A DNA stretch of 64,000 bases from Flavobacterium sp. (GCA_014379405.1 JACMLU010000025.1:225387-289386); one strand, 5' to 3'; counted from the stretch's first letter, positions 36,304 to 45,264 are shown. Made by a program: numbers and translations. The notes: generated by a model from the sequence alone, not told the origin.

Positions 36304-38580
36304 TTAATATATATTATAACGTAGTCCAAAGAAACCCCTGATTCCCTGATTAGGTCCGTAAACATAAGTGGTGTCAAAGGTTAAACCATACGGATTGTCT
36401 GGTGTTACCAATACTTTTCCGTTTGTATCGTATTGTACATTTTTGTCAAAAGGATCCTCTATTCTAGAAATCAAAAATGGATTATTTCGTTTGGGAGTAA
36501 AGTTTAGCAGGTTTTTTATTCCGCCATACAATTCAAAGTTTTTCCAGCCTGAATACGTAAATTGGATGTTTTGTAAACTGTACCAAGGCGAATTTGGATT
36601 TCTTGGATCGGTGTCGCTTAATAGAGGCAGTTTCATTGGGCTATAAACATTTCCGGTGTAATCTATACTCAAATTAATCGTGTTTATTTTATACGAAACA
36701 CTCCAAGTTCCTGTAAAATTCTCGGTTAAATAAGGTCGTGTTTTAATGCCGTTTTCCACATTGGAAACATCCATATAGGTAGCACCTAGAATGAATTTTA
36801 ATCCATTGGTAAAATTAATGTCGGTATTACAGCTAATCCCTTGACTCAAAGCATAACCATCGATGTTGTTGTAAATGATTTTGTTTGGGTCAGTCACATA
36901 ATCAGACACAATTTTATTGCTAAATCGCGTGTAAAAAGCAGTAGTTTCAATTCCTAAAAAAGTACCATTCGGAAAGTATATTTTCTTGATGTAATTCAAA
37001 TTGGCATTGATTGATTTTTCGGGATCTAAATTATTTGCAATAATCACTTCACGCGAACCTGTCAAGGCTGCGTGGTCTTCCGTAAATAAATTGACAACCC
37101 TGAATCCGGTTCCGGCATTGAAACGGAGAATATTGTTTTCGTCGATTTTTAATTTATAGGCAAATCTTGGGGTTAAAATATTCCCGTGTATCGAATTGTA
37201 ATCGTATCGAAGGCCTAAAAGCAGTTTGTGTTTTTCGCTAAAAGCAATTTCATCTTGAAGAAAAATCCCGGGAAGCCAAGTTTTTTCGGGATTGTTCTCG
37301 TTCGAAACTGCCGTTGATGGTGTGTTGTCATCATAATAAGTGTAACGGGAAGCGATTCCTGCCAGTAAATCATTTTTTCCTATTTTCTTGTCCCAACTCA
37401 GTTGCAAAAAGCCAATTTTTTGATTGGCAATATAAGAAGTGGTTCCATAACGACTGTCTTGAAAATGCATCGTTCCCGAAAAAGAAAGCATTAGTTTTTC
37501 GGTTGTCGGCAACTGGTAACTTCCCAAAAGTTCGCCCCGTTTGGTGTAAATGCTCTCGCCGTAAATTTCATCTCCGCCACGGTATTTTTTCTCCCAACGT
37601 ACATCGCCACCCCAACGATCTTCGTACATTCCGCGCACGGCAAACGTGAATAACCTGTTTTCTTCTCGCTGGAAATTCCATTTATTGAATACCGAAATCC
37701 TGTTTTGTGCCGTAACATCCGTGAATCCATCGTTGTCATTGTCGATGGTTTGGTTGTAATTGTAATAATTTAATCCCAACAAAGAAGTAGCTTTTTGGCC
37801 AGCATTAAATTTCACGCCCAAATCAGCATTGGTTTCCAACCAAGAAGTGGTAAACAAATCGACAGAAAATAGGGGAGCTTTAACTGGGTTTTTGGTAATA
37901 ATATTGATCAACCCTCCCACGGCTTCACTTCCATATAAAGAAGAAGCGGGTCCTTTCACGATTTCGATGCGTTCCACCAAAGAATTTGGAATTCCGGACA
38001 ATCCATAAACGGTCGATAAACTACTTACAATGGGCATACCGTCAATCATTACCGAAGTATAAGGCCCTTCCAATCCATTGATGTGAATGTCGCCAGTGTT
38101 GCAAACGCCACAATTGAGTTGAGGTCTTACTCCGTTTACATTTTGCAAGGCTTCATAAATACTGGGAGTTGGATTTTTTTTGAAAAATACTGGCGAATAT
38201 ACTTCAACAGGAACGGCACTTTCCAGTCGTTTTACCGCTTTTAAAGTTCCTGAAACAACCACTTCGTTGAGTTCGTTTTCATCTAATTGCAGTTGGAAAT
38301 CCAGTTGAATTAATTCTTGTGTTTTTATAGAGAAACTTTTTCTTTGAGTTTTATAACCTGAAGTTGACACTTGTAGTTTATAATCTCCTTTGGGAATGTT
38401 TTGAAAAACATAAATACCTTGAGAATCTGTTTCTGTAGAATATGAAGTGCCTATTATTTCAATTGTAACTTTTTCAATTGGGGTAGTTTTATGCGTTATG
38501 ATTCCAGTAACCGATGTGTTTTCTTGCGAATAGGCAAAGGGTATTAAGAATATTGAAATTATTGAAAATAAATATTTCAT
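36304..38580 (-). CDS. TonB-dependent outer-membrane receptor (metal-locus type)
   Basis: 758 aa: signal peptide 1-19, carboxypeptidase-regulatory-like domain about 22-100, plug about 110-230, and a 22-strand-type barrel to an aromatic C-terminus (FFGLRYNIY). The plug holds Cys157 and Cys160 in NCGVCNTGDIHINGLEG, then VMIDGMPIVSSLS and GLINIITKNP. It is not a SusC homologue: it is shorter, and no SusD follows. Divergent from the Nramp transporter across a 92-base region with a palindromic operator candidate, it probably brings a transition metal or metal chelate into the periplasm. Ligand inferred only. Confidence 0.88.
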   Translation of the reverse strand: MKYLFSIISIFLIPFAYSQENTSVTGIITHKTTPIEKVTIEIIGTSYSTETDSQGIYVFQNIPKGDYKLQVSTSGYKTQRKSFSIKTQELIQLDFQLQLDENELNEVVVSGTLKAVKRLESAVPVEVYSPVFFKKNPTPSIYEALQNVNGVRPQLNCGVCNTGDIHINGLEGPYTSVMIDGMPIVSSLSTVYGLSGIPNSLVERIEIVKGPASSLYGSEAVGGLINIITKNPVKAPLFSVDLFTTSWLETNADLGVKFNAGQKATSLLGLNYYNYNQTIDNDNDGFTDVTAQNRISVFNKWNFQREENRLFTFAVRGMYEDRWGGDVRWEKKYRGGDEIYGESIYTKRGELLGSYQLPTTEKLMLSFSGTMHFQDSRYGTTSYIANQKIGFLQLSWDKKIGKNDLLAGIASRYTYYDDNTPSTAVSNENNPEKTWLPGIFLQDEIAFSEKHKLLLGLRYDYNSIHGNILTPRFAYKLKIDENNILRFNAGTGFRVVNLFTEDHAALTGSREVIIANNLDPEKSINANLNYIKKIYFPNGTFLGIETTAFYTRFSNKIVSDYVTDPNKIIYNNIDGYALSQGISCNTDINFTNGLKFILGATYMDVSNVENGIKTRPYLTENFTGTWSVSYKINTINLSIDYTGNVYSPMKLPLLSDTDPRNPNSPWYSLQNIQFTYSGWKNFELYGGIKNLLNFTPKRNNPFLISRIEDPFDKNVQYDTNGKVLVTPDNPYGLTFDTTYVYGPNQGIRGFFGLRYNIY

Positions 38581-38594
38581 TTGTTTAAATTAAA

Positions 38595-38650
38595 TTTTAG
38601 ACAAATCTAAAAAATTAATTACTCATATAAAAGTTTTTTGTATATATTTG
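38595..38650. promoter_or_regulatory. Divergent promoter with DtxR/MntR-like palindrome
   Basis: TTTTAGACAAATCTAAAA (38595-38612) is a palindrome with 7-base arms and a 4-base centre. On the minus strand it contains TAGATTTG, a perfect -7 box for the TonB receptor, so a bound repressor would block it. TATATTTG (38643-38650) is a perfect -7 box for the Nramp gene and runs into TTTGTCTTAGAAA, a partial copy of the half-site. The DtxR-family protein encoded at 41247 is the obvious candidate regulator. Confidence 0.6.
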
Positions 38651-38672
38651 TCTTAGAAATTCAATTTCAGCC

Positions 38673-40562
38673 ATGAGCAAATCTTTAGAAGAGGTAAACC
38701 AATCGGTTTCCACACAAAATAAAAAAACAGTTTTCAGAAAAATACTAGCCTTTTTTGGCCCCGCCTATTTGGTCAGCGTGGGTTATATGGATCCAGGTAA
38801 TTGGGCGACGGATATTGCAGGAGGAAGCCAATTTGGCTATACTTTATTATGGGTTTTGTTGATGAGTAATTTAATGGCATTGCTGTTGCAAAGTTTAAGT
38901 GCGAGATTAGGAATTGTTACCCAGCGCGATTTAGCGCAAGCTTCCCGAGAGACCTATTCCAAACCCATCAATTATATTTTATACTTTTTGGCCGAAATAG
39001 CCATTGCGGCCTGTGACCTTGCCGAAGTGTTGGGAATGGCAATCGGGATTAATTTATTGTTTGACATTCCGCTTATCGAAGGGGTTTTAATCACAGTTTT
39101 GGATACTTTTTTACTGCTTTTTTTAATAAATAAAGGCATCCGAAAAATGGAAGCTTTTATTATTGTATTGGTCGCCATTATTGGTTTTTCATTCGTTTTC
39201 GAAATGATTTTTGCCCAACCCGAACTGGATAAAGTGATTTACGGCTTGATTCCTTCGATACCAACTGAAGCTGCTTTGTATATTGCCATCGGAATTATTG
39301 GTGCAACGGTAATGCCACACAATTTGTACCTGCATTCATCCTTGGTACAAACCCGAAAGTTCGACCGAAGTGCAGCAGGAATCAAACAAGCCTTGAAATA
39401 CAATTTTATCGATTCGACCATTGCCTTGAATTTGGCCTTTTTTGTCAATGCCGCCATTTTGATTTTGGCAGCAGCCACATTCTACAGGAACGGAATGTTC
39501 GAAGTCGCCGAAATTCAAGATGCACATCAGTTTTTGCAACCGCTTTTGGGAACCAAATGGGCGCCAATTTTGTTTGCAGTTGCCTTGATTGCTGCGGGAC
39601 AAAGTTCGACTATAACAGGAACTTTGGCGGGTCAGATTGTAATGGAAGGTTATTTGAATTTAAGAATCCAGCCTTGGGTGCGAAGAATCATCACGCGATT
39701 GATTGCGATTGTTCCTGCCGTGATTGTCATTTTAATTTATGGAGAAAGTGTAACTGGAAAACTGCTGATTTTAAGTCAGGTAATTTTGAGTTTACAGCTG
39801 GGTTTTGCCATCATTCCGTTAATTCATTTTGTGAGTGACAAATCGAAAATGAAAGGTTTCCATATTGGCAAAGCGACACAAGTGGCCGCTTGGATTATAG
39901 CTTCCATTATTGTTTCGCTGAATGCAAAGCTAGTTTACAACGAAATCAGCGGATGGCTTGAAACTTCAGAAAATCCAATTGTTCTTTGGTTGACTGTTGT
40001 TCCTTTATCTTTAGCTTTCTTAGTGCTTTTACTTTATATCGTTATAAAACCATTCTTTTCTAGGGCGAGATTGAATATCGAAAACCATTCGCCTCACGAT
40101 ATGAATTTGAAATTTACGGAAACTGCCGTTCAAGACAACAGGAATATTGCCATTACCGTTGATTTTTCGTTTGCCGATGAAAATGCGCTCAATTATGCTT
40201 TCAAAATGGGAGGCAAAGAAGCAAAATACACCTTGATTCACGTTGTGGAATCGGTCGGAGCGATGATGTATGGCAAGCAAATTGACGACCACGAAACCAC
40301 GATTGACGAAAAATTATTGCAGGAATACAAATTGATGTTCCGAGAAAAAGGATTTCACGTCAAAACGGTATTGGGTTTTGGAAAGCCAAACAAAGTCATT
40401 CCAAAATTAGTTAACAAAGCCAATTTTGATATTTTAATTATGGGAACCCATGGACATACCGGGATGAAAGATTTACTTTTTGGCACAACCGTTGACCGTT
40501 TGAGGCACAAAATAGAGATACCTTTGCTTATTGTGAAACAGCAAAACCTAAATGAATCATAA
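38673..40562 (+). CDS. Nramp metal transporter fused to a universal stress domain
   Basis: 629 aa. Residues about 20-460 form an 11-12-helix Nramp carrier with the metal-site motifs DPGN (Asp40-Asn43) in the first helix and MPH (Met214-His216) in the sixth; that methionine favours Mn2+ and Fe2+ over Mg2+ or Ca2+. Residues about 475-625 are a UspA domain with the ATP-binding signature G-2x-G-9x-GT (from Gly591: GTHGHTGMKDLLFGT). Ordinary MntH proteins end before this. The fusion suggests nucleotide- or stress-dependent control of uptake. It overlaps the next gene by one base and is divergent from the TonB receptor. Confidence 0.92.
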   Translation: MSKSLEEVNQSVSTQNKKTVFRKILAFFGPAYLVSVGYMDPGNWATDIAGGSQFGYTLLWVLLMSNLMALLLQSLSARLGIVTQRDLAQASRETYSKPINYILYFLAEIAIAACDLAEVLGMAIGINLLFDIPLIEGVLITVLDTFLLLFLINKGIRKMEAFIIVLVAIIGFSFVFEMIFAQPELDKVIYGLIPSIPTEAALYIAIGIIGATVMPHNLYLHSSLVQTRKFDRSAAGIKQALKYNFIDSTIALNLAFFVNAAILILAAATFYRNGMFEVAEIQDAHQFLQPLLGTKWAPILFAVALIAAGQSSTITGTLAGQIVMEGYLNLRIQPWVRRIITRLIAIVPAVIVILIYGESVTGKLLILSQVILSLQLGFAIIPLIHFVSDKSKMKGFHIGKATQVAAWIIASIIVSLNAKLVYNEISGWLETSENPIVLWLTVVPLSLAFLVLLLYIVIKPFFSRARLNIENHSPHDMNLKFTETAVQDNRNIAITVDFSFADENALNYAFKMGGKEAKYTLIHVVESVGAMMYGKQIDDHETTIDEKLLQEYKLMFREKGFHVKTVLGFGKPNKVIPKLVNKANFDILIMGTHGHTGMKDLLFGTTVDRLRHKIEIPLLIVKQQNLNES

Positions 40563-41221
40563 TGTCTATAAAAAAATTATTATTACTTTCTTTGCTGGCT
40601 TTTTTTGTTTTCAATACGGTACAGTCCCAGAAATTTCAAGCCGAAGTTTTAGCATTTAAAAAACTGGATTCCATTTCGTTTCCACCCTCTAATGCGATAC
40701 TTTTTATTGGTAGCTCTTCTTTTACCAAATGGAAAGATGTTTCATCTTATTTCCCCAATTATACCATTGTCAATAGAGCTTTTGGTGGATCTACTTTATT
40801 AGATGTCATTCATTTTGAAAAGGAGGTTATTTTCCCTTATAAACCAAAACAAATTGTAATTTATTGCGGAGAAAACGACATAGCTTCTTCTGAAACGATT
40901 AGTGAAAAAATAGTTTTCGAAAGATTTAAAATTTTATACGATGATATTCGAAAAGTTTTTCCAAAAGTATCCATTGTTTATGTCTCTATGAAACCCAGTC
41001 CCAGTAGATGGAAAATGAAAGAAAGGTTGATAAAAGGGAATGAGTTAATAAGTGAATTCATTAAAAGCCAAAAAAACACGGTCTTTGTTTCGGTTTGGGA
41101 AAAGATGCTCGACAGCGATAATAAACCGATACCAACCATTTTTCTTGAAGACCAATTGCACATGAATGCTCAAGGGTATTCGATTTGGCAAAAAATAATA
41201 GAGCCCGTATTATTAAAATAA
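40562..41221 (+). CDS. SGNH/GDSL-family hydrolase
   Basis: 219 aa with signal peptide (LLALLAFFVFNTVQSQ-like, cleavage near 22). SGNH blocks are recognisable: FIGSSSF (nucleophile in the position of GDS), Gly in NRAFGGST, Asn in YCGENDIA, and the C-terminal DQLHMNAQGY with the catalytic Asp and His. Close to the lipolytic/PAF-acetylhydrolase-like group; the substrate is unknown. It is coupled to the Nramp gene (TAATG overlap) and lies 25 bases before the DtxR-type regulator, an unexpected place for an esterase. Confidence 0.85.
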   Translation: MSIKKLLLLSLLAFFVFNTVQSQKFQAEVLAFKKLDSISFPPSNAILFIGSSSFTKWKDVSSYFPNYTIVNRAFGGSTLLDVIHFEKEVIFPYKPKQIVIYCGENDIASSETISEKIVFERFKILYDDIRKVFPKVSIVYVSMKPSPSRWKMKERLIKGNELISEFIKSQKNTVFVSVWEKMLDSDNKPIPTIFLEDQLHMNAQGYSIWQKIIEPVLLK

Positions 41222-41246
41222 TTTTGGAATATAATATATAAGCGAA

Positions 41247-41900
41247 ATGACTTTCTCCGAAGAAAATTATCTAAAAACTATTTATCATCTTACCACGATT
41301 TCTGAATCGGAAGTAAGCACGAATTCCATTGCCGAAATGATGGAAACAAAAGCTTCTTCGGTAACGGATATGCTCAAGAAATTATCCGAAAAAAGCTTGG
41401 TGAACTACAAAAAATACCAAGGAGTTTCCTTGACAGAAAAAGGAAAACTGACTGCCAAAATGATTGTAAGAAAGCACCGTTTGTGGGAAGTTTTCTTGGT
41501 GGATAAATTAGATTTTTCTTGGGATGAAGTACATGATATTGCGGAACAATTGGAGCATATAAAATCCGAGAAGCTCATTAATAAACTAGATGATTTTCTG
41601 GGTAATCCTACCGAAGATCCACACGGAGATCCTATTCCGGATGCCAATGGACAAATAATCAACACTGAAAAACAGTTGCTTTCCGAACTTTTCGAAAATC
41701 AAAACGGAATTTGTGTGGGCGTGAAAGATACTTCGTCTGAATTTCTTAAATATCTCGACAAACAGGAGATTTCCCTTGGATCCAAAATTGAAATTATCGG
41801 AAAAGAAAGTTTTGATTTGTCCCTGAAAATTAAATTGAATGGTAGAGAATTAACCATTTCCAATAAAATTGCCAGCAATATTTTTGTGAAGGTGGTTTAG
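41247..41900 (+). CDS. DtxR/MntR-family metal-dependent regulator
   Basis: 217 aa. N-terminal winged helix (about 1-65: FSEENYLKTIYHL ... SIAEMMETKASSVTDMLKKLSEKSLV), dimerisation and metal-binding domain (about 66-140, with KHRLWEVFL and a HDIAEQLEHI segment), and a C-terminal SH3-like FeoA domain (about 150-217), as in the longer DtxR type. It is the third gene of the Nramp unit and probably represses Nramp, the TonB receptor and perhaps feoAB when Mn2+ or Fe2+ is plentiful. Its last four bases overlap the convergent FeoB-associated peptide gene. Confidence 0.9.
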   Translation: MTFSEENYLKTIYHLTTISESEVSTNSIAEMMETKASSVTDMLKKLSEKSLVNYKKYQGVSLTEKGKLTAKMIVRKHRLWEVFLVDKLDFSWDEVHDIAEQLEHIKSEKLINKLDDFLGNPTEDPHGDPIPDANGQIINTEKQLLSELFENQNGICVGVKDTSSEFLKYLDKQEISLGSKIEIIGKESFDLSLKIKLNGRELTISNKIASNIFVKVV

Positions 41901-42022
41901 TGACAATTACAATCGTCGCCGCAGTTTTTGTCAGATTTTTTCTTTTTTTTGATAAAGAATTTTTTGAATAAAAAAGCAACAGCAATACCAAGGGTTATAT
42001 AGGCTAAAATTTCTTGTAGCAT
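41897..42022 (-). CDS. FeoB-associated Cys-rich membrane peptide
   Basis: A 41-aa ORF too short for usual cut-offs. It starts MLQEILAYITLGIAVAFLFK, one membrane helix, continues with a Lys-rich stretch and ends CGDDCNCH (Cys34, Cys38, Cys40). This matches the form of FeoB-associated Cys-rich proteins (PF12669 type) that are encoded beside feoB. It begins 6 bases after the feoB stop codon in the same direction, and its stop overlaps the end of the convergent DtxR-type gene by 4 bases. Probably assists Fe2+ passage through FeoB or binds iron at the membrane; the function is inferred from position. Confidence 0.88.
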   Translation of the reverse strand: MLQEILAYITLGIAVAFLFKKFFIKKKKKSDKNCGDDCNCH

Positions 42023-42028
42023 AATGAT

Positions 42029-44131
42029 TTATTTTAAAATTTGATAAGCAATTAGTGCTACAACATAAGCGAAACCGCTCATAAAAATCAATTGACCCAA
42101 AGGCCATTTCCAACTATTGGTTTCTTTTTTGGTAACTGCCAAGGTGCTGGCACATTGCATCGCAAAGGCATAGAACAACAATAACGAAATTCCGGAAGCA
42201 AAATTAAATATCTTGGCTCCAGTTTCAGGGTTGACCTCGGAGGCCATTTTATTTTTTATGGTGGCTTCATTATCACTTCCACCTACACTATAAATTGTGG
42301 CCAACGTTCCCACAAAAACCTCTCGAGCGGCAAACGAACTGATAATGGCAACGCCAATTTTCCAATCGTAACCTAAAGGAGAAATCGCCGGTTCGATGGT
42401 TTTTCCCATCATTCCAATATACGAGTTTTCTAATTTATAGGAAGCCACTTTGTTCTCTAGTTCTAATTTTGACAAACTGCTATTTTCTATTTTTGAGGTG
42501 ATGATGGCTTTGGCATCACTGAAATCTTTCCCTGGGCCATTGGAGGCTAAAAACCATAAAATTATCGAGATGGAAAGAATGATTTTTCCCGCCCCAAATA
42601 CAAATGCCTTGGTTTTTTCGACAACGTTTATTGCCACGTTTTTGAACATCGGCAATTTGTAATTGGGCATTTCTACCACAAAGAACGTTTTGCAATTCAG
42701 TTGAAGCACTTTGTGTAGTACGTAAGCCGAAAGTATTGCCACTCCAAAACCAATGAGATACAACATCATTAACGTTAATCCCTGTAGATTTAGAAAACCA
42801 AAAATATATTGATCTGGAATTACTAGTCCAATGATGATGGCATAAACTGGTAATCTGGCCGAACAAGTGGTAAACGGCGTGACTAAAATTGTGATTAAAC
42901 GTTCTTTCCAGTTTTCAATATTTCGTGTGGCCATAATGGCTGGAATTGCACAAGCAGTTCCAGAAATAAGTGGTACAATGCTTTTTCCTGAAAGTCCAAA
43001 TTTGCGCATAATTTTGTCCATCAAAAAAACCACTCGGCTCATATAACCGCTTTCCTCGAGAATGGAAATGAACAAAAACAGGAAGGCAATCTGGGGAATA
43101 AAAATCAAGATTCCGCCAATTCCCGGAATAATACCTTGTGCAATTAAATTGGTAAATGCTCCTGGCGGCAAGCTTTCAACTGCCAATGAGCTCAATTTTG
43201 CAAAGCTTTGGTCAATAAAATCCATTGGTATTTTCGACCATTCAAAAATGGATTGAAAAATGCCGAACAATATAAAAAAGAAGATTAAATAACCCCAAAT
43301 TTTATGAGTCAATACTCGGTCCAATTGGCTTCTGAAATCCATAGCTGAAGCTGTATCTACTTTTTGACCCAGTTTTAAGGTGTCGTTTATAAATTGGTAC
43401 CGCTTGATGGTTTCCTTTTGTTGCAATTTTTTCAGCTCGGAATCGGTTTTGGTAAACGAAGTGTTTTTGAGCGATTTTCTGTGTAAATCCACAAAATTCA
43501 CGTCTTGTGTTATGACTAACCAGAGCTTGTACAAGGACTGGTTGGGGAACGTTTTTCGAAGCGTGTTGAAATATTCGTCGTCTATGGAGGAAGCGTTCAA
43601 ACAAGGTTCTGTTGAAATGGTTTTGTAGGTTGTAATGGTGTTTTTTAATTCTTCGATTCCAATATTTTTTCGAGAACTTGCCAATACAATTTTGGTTTTC
43701 AATTGCGATTCCAAATACGGAATATCCAATGAAATTCCTTTGAGTTTCATTCTGTCAATCATATTGATGACCAGAATGGTTGGAATTTCCAAGTCTTTTA
43801 TTTGTGTGAAAAGCAACAAATTGCGTTTCAAATTTTCTATTTCTGAAATAACTACAATTACATCAGGATAGAGTTTGTCATTTTTGTTTAGCAAAAGTTC
43901 AATCACCACATTTTCGTCGGCAGAACTGGCATTCAAGCTATAAGTACCCGGCAAATCGATTACGTTCGCATGGATATTGTTAGGCAATTTGCAAAAACCA
44001 ACTTTCTTTTCGACTGTAATTCCAGGGTAATTTCCCACTTGTTGGTTCAAGCCGGTAAGTTGATTAAAAACCGAAGTTTTTCCCACGTTTGGATTTCCAA
44101 TTAAAGCGACATTGATATTTTGCTTGCTCAT
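42029..44131 (-). CDS. feoB: Ferrous iron transport protein B
   Basis: 700 aa, normal length for FeoB. N-terminal G domain with GNPNVGKTS (G1, about 12-20), NYPGITVEKK (G2 area), DLPGTYSLNA (G3) and NMIDR (G4); a linker and helical spacer up to about 275; then the membrane part with Nucleoside-recognition-like Gate motifs (for example FIPQIAFLFLFISILEESGYMSR, and GTACAIPA with a conserved Cys). It moves Fe2+ into the cytoplasm. It lies 6 bases downstream of feoA. Confidence 0.97.
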   Translation of the reverse strand: MSKQNINVALIGNPNVGKTSVFNQLTGLNQQVGNYPGITVEKKVGFCKLPNNIHANVIDLPGTYSLNASSADENVVIELLLNKNDKLYPDVIVVISEIENLKRNLLLFTQIKDLEIPTILVINMIDRMKLKGISLDIPYLESQLKTKIVLASSRKNIGIEELKNTITTYKTISTEPCLNASSIDDEYFNTLRKTFPNQSLYKLWLVITQDVNFVDLHRKSLKNTSFTKTDSELKKLQQKETIKRYQFINDTLKLGQKVDTASAMDFRSQLDRVLTHKIWGYLIFFFILFGIFQSIFEWSKIPMDFIDQSFAKLSSLAVESLPPGAFTNLIAQGIIPGIGGILIFIPQIAFLFLFISILEESGYMSRVVFLMDKIMRKFGLSGKSIVPLISGTACAIPAIMATRNIENWKERLITILVTPFTTCSARLPVYAIIIGLVIPDQYIFGFLNLQGLTLMMLYLIGFGVAILSAYVLHKVLQLNCKTFFVVEMPNYKLPMFKNVAINVVEKTKAFVFGAGKIILSISIILWFLASNGPGKDFSDAKAIITSKIENSSLSKLELENKVASYKLENSYIGMMGKTIEPAISPLGYDWKIGVAIISSFAAREVFVGTLATIYSVGGSDNEATIKNKMASEVNPETGAKIFNFASGISLLLFYAFAMQCASTLAVTKKETNSWKWPLGQLIFMSGFAYVVALIAYQILK

Positions 44132-44137
44132 TTTGAG

Positions 44138-44371
44138 TTATTTTTTGATAATATCAATCTCAATTTCACGAGCGGTTTCGATACGAATGGCAAGATGTGA
44201 ACCATTTATATCCAAATATAAAGGATCGCCAAAGGGAGCAATTTGAAGTAATTCGACCATATTCCCAGGCAAGCAGCCCATTTCCAGTAGTTTTAACGGG
44301 ATAATGTCTGCATCAAAATCCTTGATAATGGCTTTCTCTCCTTTTTTTAGGTTGGCTATTGTAGTTTGCAA
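44138..44371 (-). CDS. feoA: Ferrous iron transport protein A
   Basis: 77 aa, an SH3-like domain with the FeoA pattern LLEMGCLPGNMVELLQIAPFGDPLYLDINGSHLAIR. It associates with FeoB on the cytoplasmic side and is needed for Fe2+ uptake. First gene of feoA-feoB-Cys-rich peptide, with a well-formed promoter upstream (44398-44427). Confidence 0.95.
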   Translation of the reverse strand: MQTTIANLKKGEKAIIKDFDADIIPLKLLEMGCLPGNMVELLQIAPFGDPLYLDINGSHLAIRIETAREIEIDIIKK

Positions 44372-44397
44372 TTCTTATTTAGATTGAATTTAGATTA

Positions 44398-44427
44398 CAA
44401 AAGTACAGTAAAAAAAAGAATATCAAA
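44398..44427 (-). promoter_or_regulatory. Promoter of feoAB
   Basis: On the minus strand TTTG (44424-44427) is followed after 18 bases by TACTTTTG (44398-44405), an exact TAnnTTTG -7 box, 26 bases before the feoA start. This is the best Bacteroidota-type promoter in the window. I see no copy of the TTTTAGA palindrome here. Confidence 0.65.
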
Positions 44428-44451
44428 TGACATTTATCAGATTTGCTTTTA

Positions 44452-45117
44452 TTAGTTCTCCAACAGCCAATTGATGTCTTCAATCAATCGTTGAATTTCT
44501 TCTTTTTTGGTTCCGTCATAAAAGCCGCGAACCCGTTTTTGGGAATCCACCAAAACAAAATTTTCGGTGTGGACCATATCGTATTGTTCTTCTGGTTTTC
44601 CTTGTTTTACGGCCAAGTAGGATTTTCTGGCCATCGTGTAAATGGCTTTTTTGTCGCCCGTAACCAAGTTCCATTTGGTGTCCACTACGCCATTTAGTTC
44701 GGCATAATCTTTCAAGACCGAAACACTGTCAATGTCGGGCATAACGGAAAAGGAAAGCAGTTTTACCTTCGGATTATTAAGAAATGCTTTTTGTACATCG
44801 ACAAGATTTGTGGTCATCTTTGGGCAGATCGATTTGCAGGTTGTGAAGAAAAAATCGGCAACATATACTTTGCGTTCATAATCTTTTTGGGTAATGGTTT
44901 TTCCGTTTTGATTGGTAAACGAAAAGTCGGCAATAAAATGGTTCTTGGCTATGTATTGTACAGTTGTGTCCACCAATTCAGGATTTACATCCGATGGGTT
45001 GTAAATTGGAAGTGTTTTTTTGGGTTTCAATGCAAAATAAAACAAGGAAATCACAATGATGGAAAACACCAACCAGAGACCAATGAATTTTAGATATTTA
45101 TTGAAAAAGGATTTCAT
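44452..45117 (-). CDS. SCO1/SenC-family copper chaperone
   Basis: 221 aa with one N-terminal membrane helix (about 12-30) and a periplasmic thioredoxin-like domain. The copper site is CKSIC (Cys94, Cys98) plus a distal His in DMVHTENFVLVD. SCO proteins deliver copper to, or reduce, the CuA centre of cytochrome oxidase. It lies 80 bases upstream of the feoA start in the same direction but the feo promoter lies between, so it is probably a separate unit. Confidence 0.93.
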   Translation of the reverse strand: MKSFFNKYLKFIGLWLVFSIIVISLFYFALKPKKTLPIYNPSDVNPELVDTTVQYIAKNHFIADFSFTNQNGKTITQKDYERKVYVADFFFTTCKSICPKMTTNLVDVQKAFLNNPKVKLLSFSVMPDIDSVSVLKDYAELNGVVDTKWNLVTGDKKAIYTMARKSYLAVKQGKPEEQYDMVHTENFVLVDSQKRVRGFYDGTKKEEIQRLIEDINWLLEN

Positions 45118-45264
45118 ATGTGGATTTTTAATTGTTTTTTAATGGTCATATGTAATTCGCATTTAACTTTTTTTAAGATTTTTTATCAAATTTATGTGAT
45201 GCTCATTTCATAAAAAGGATTTGCTGCAAAAGTACAAAATGAGAGTTTTAAAATGGCTCTCTTT

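Noticed and set aside
35104..45117. Possible defence system in the redox/metal region
   Set aside because: Every gene has a good match to metal transport, iron uptake or thiol chemistry; no nuclease, helicase or toxin-antitoxin signature was seen.
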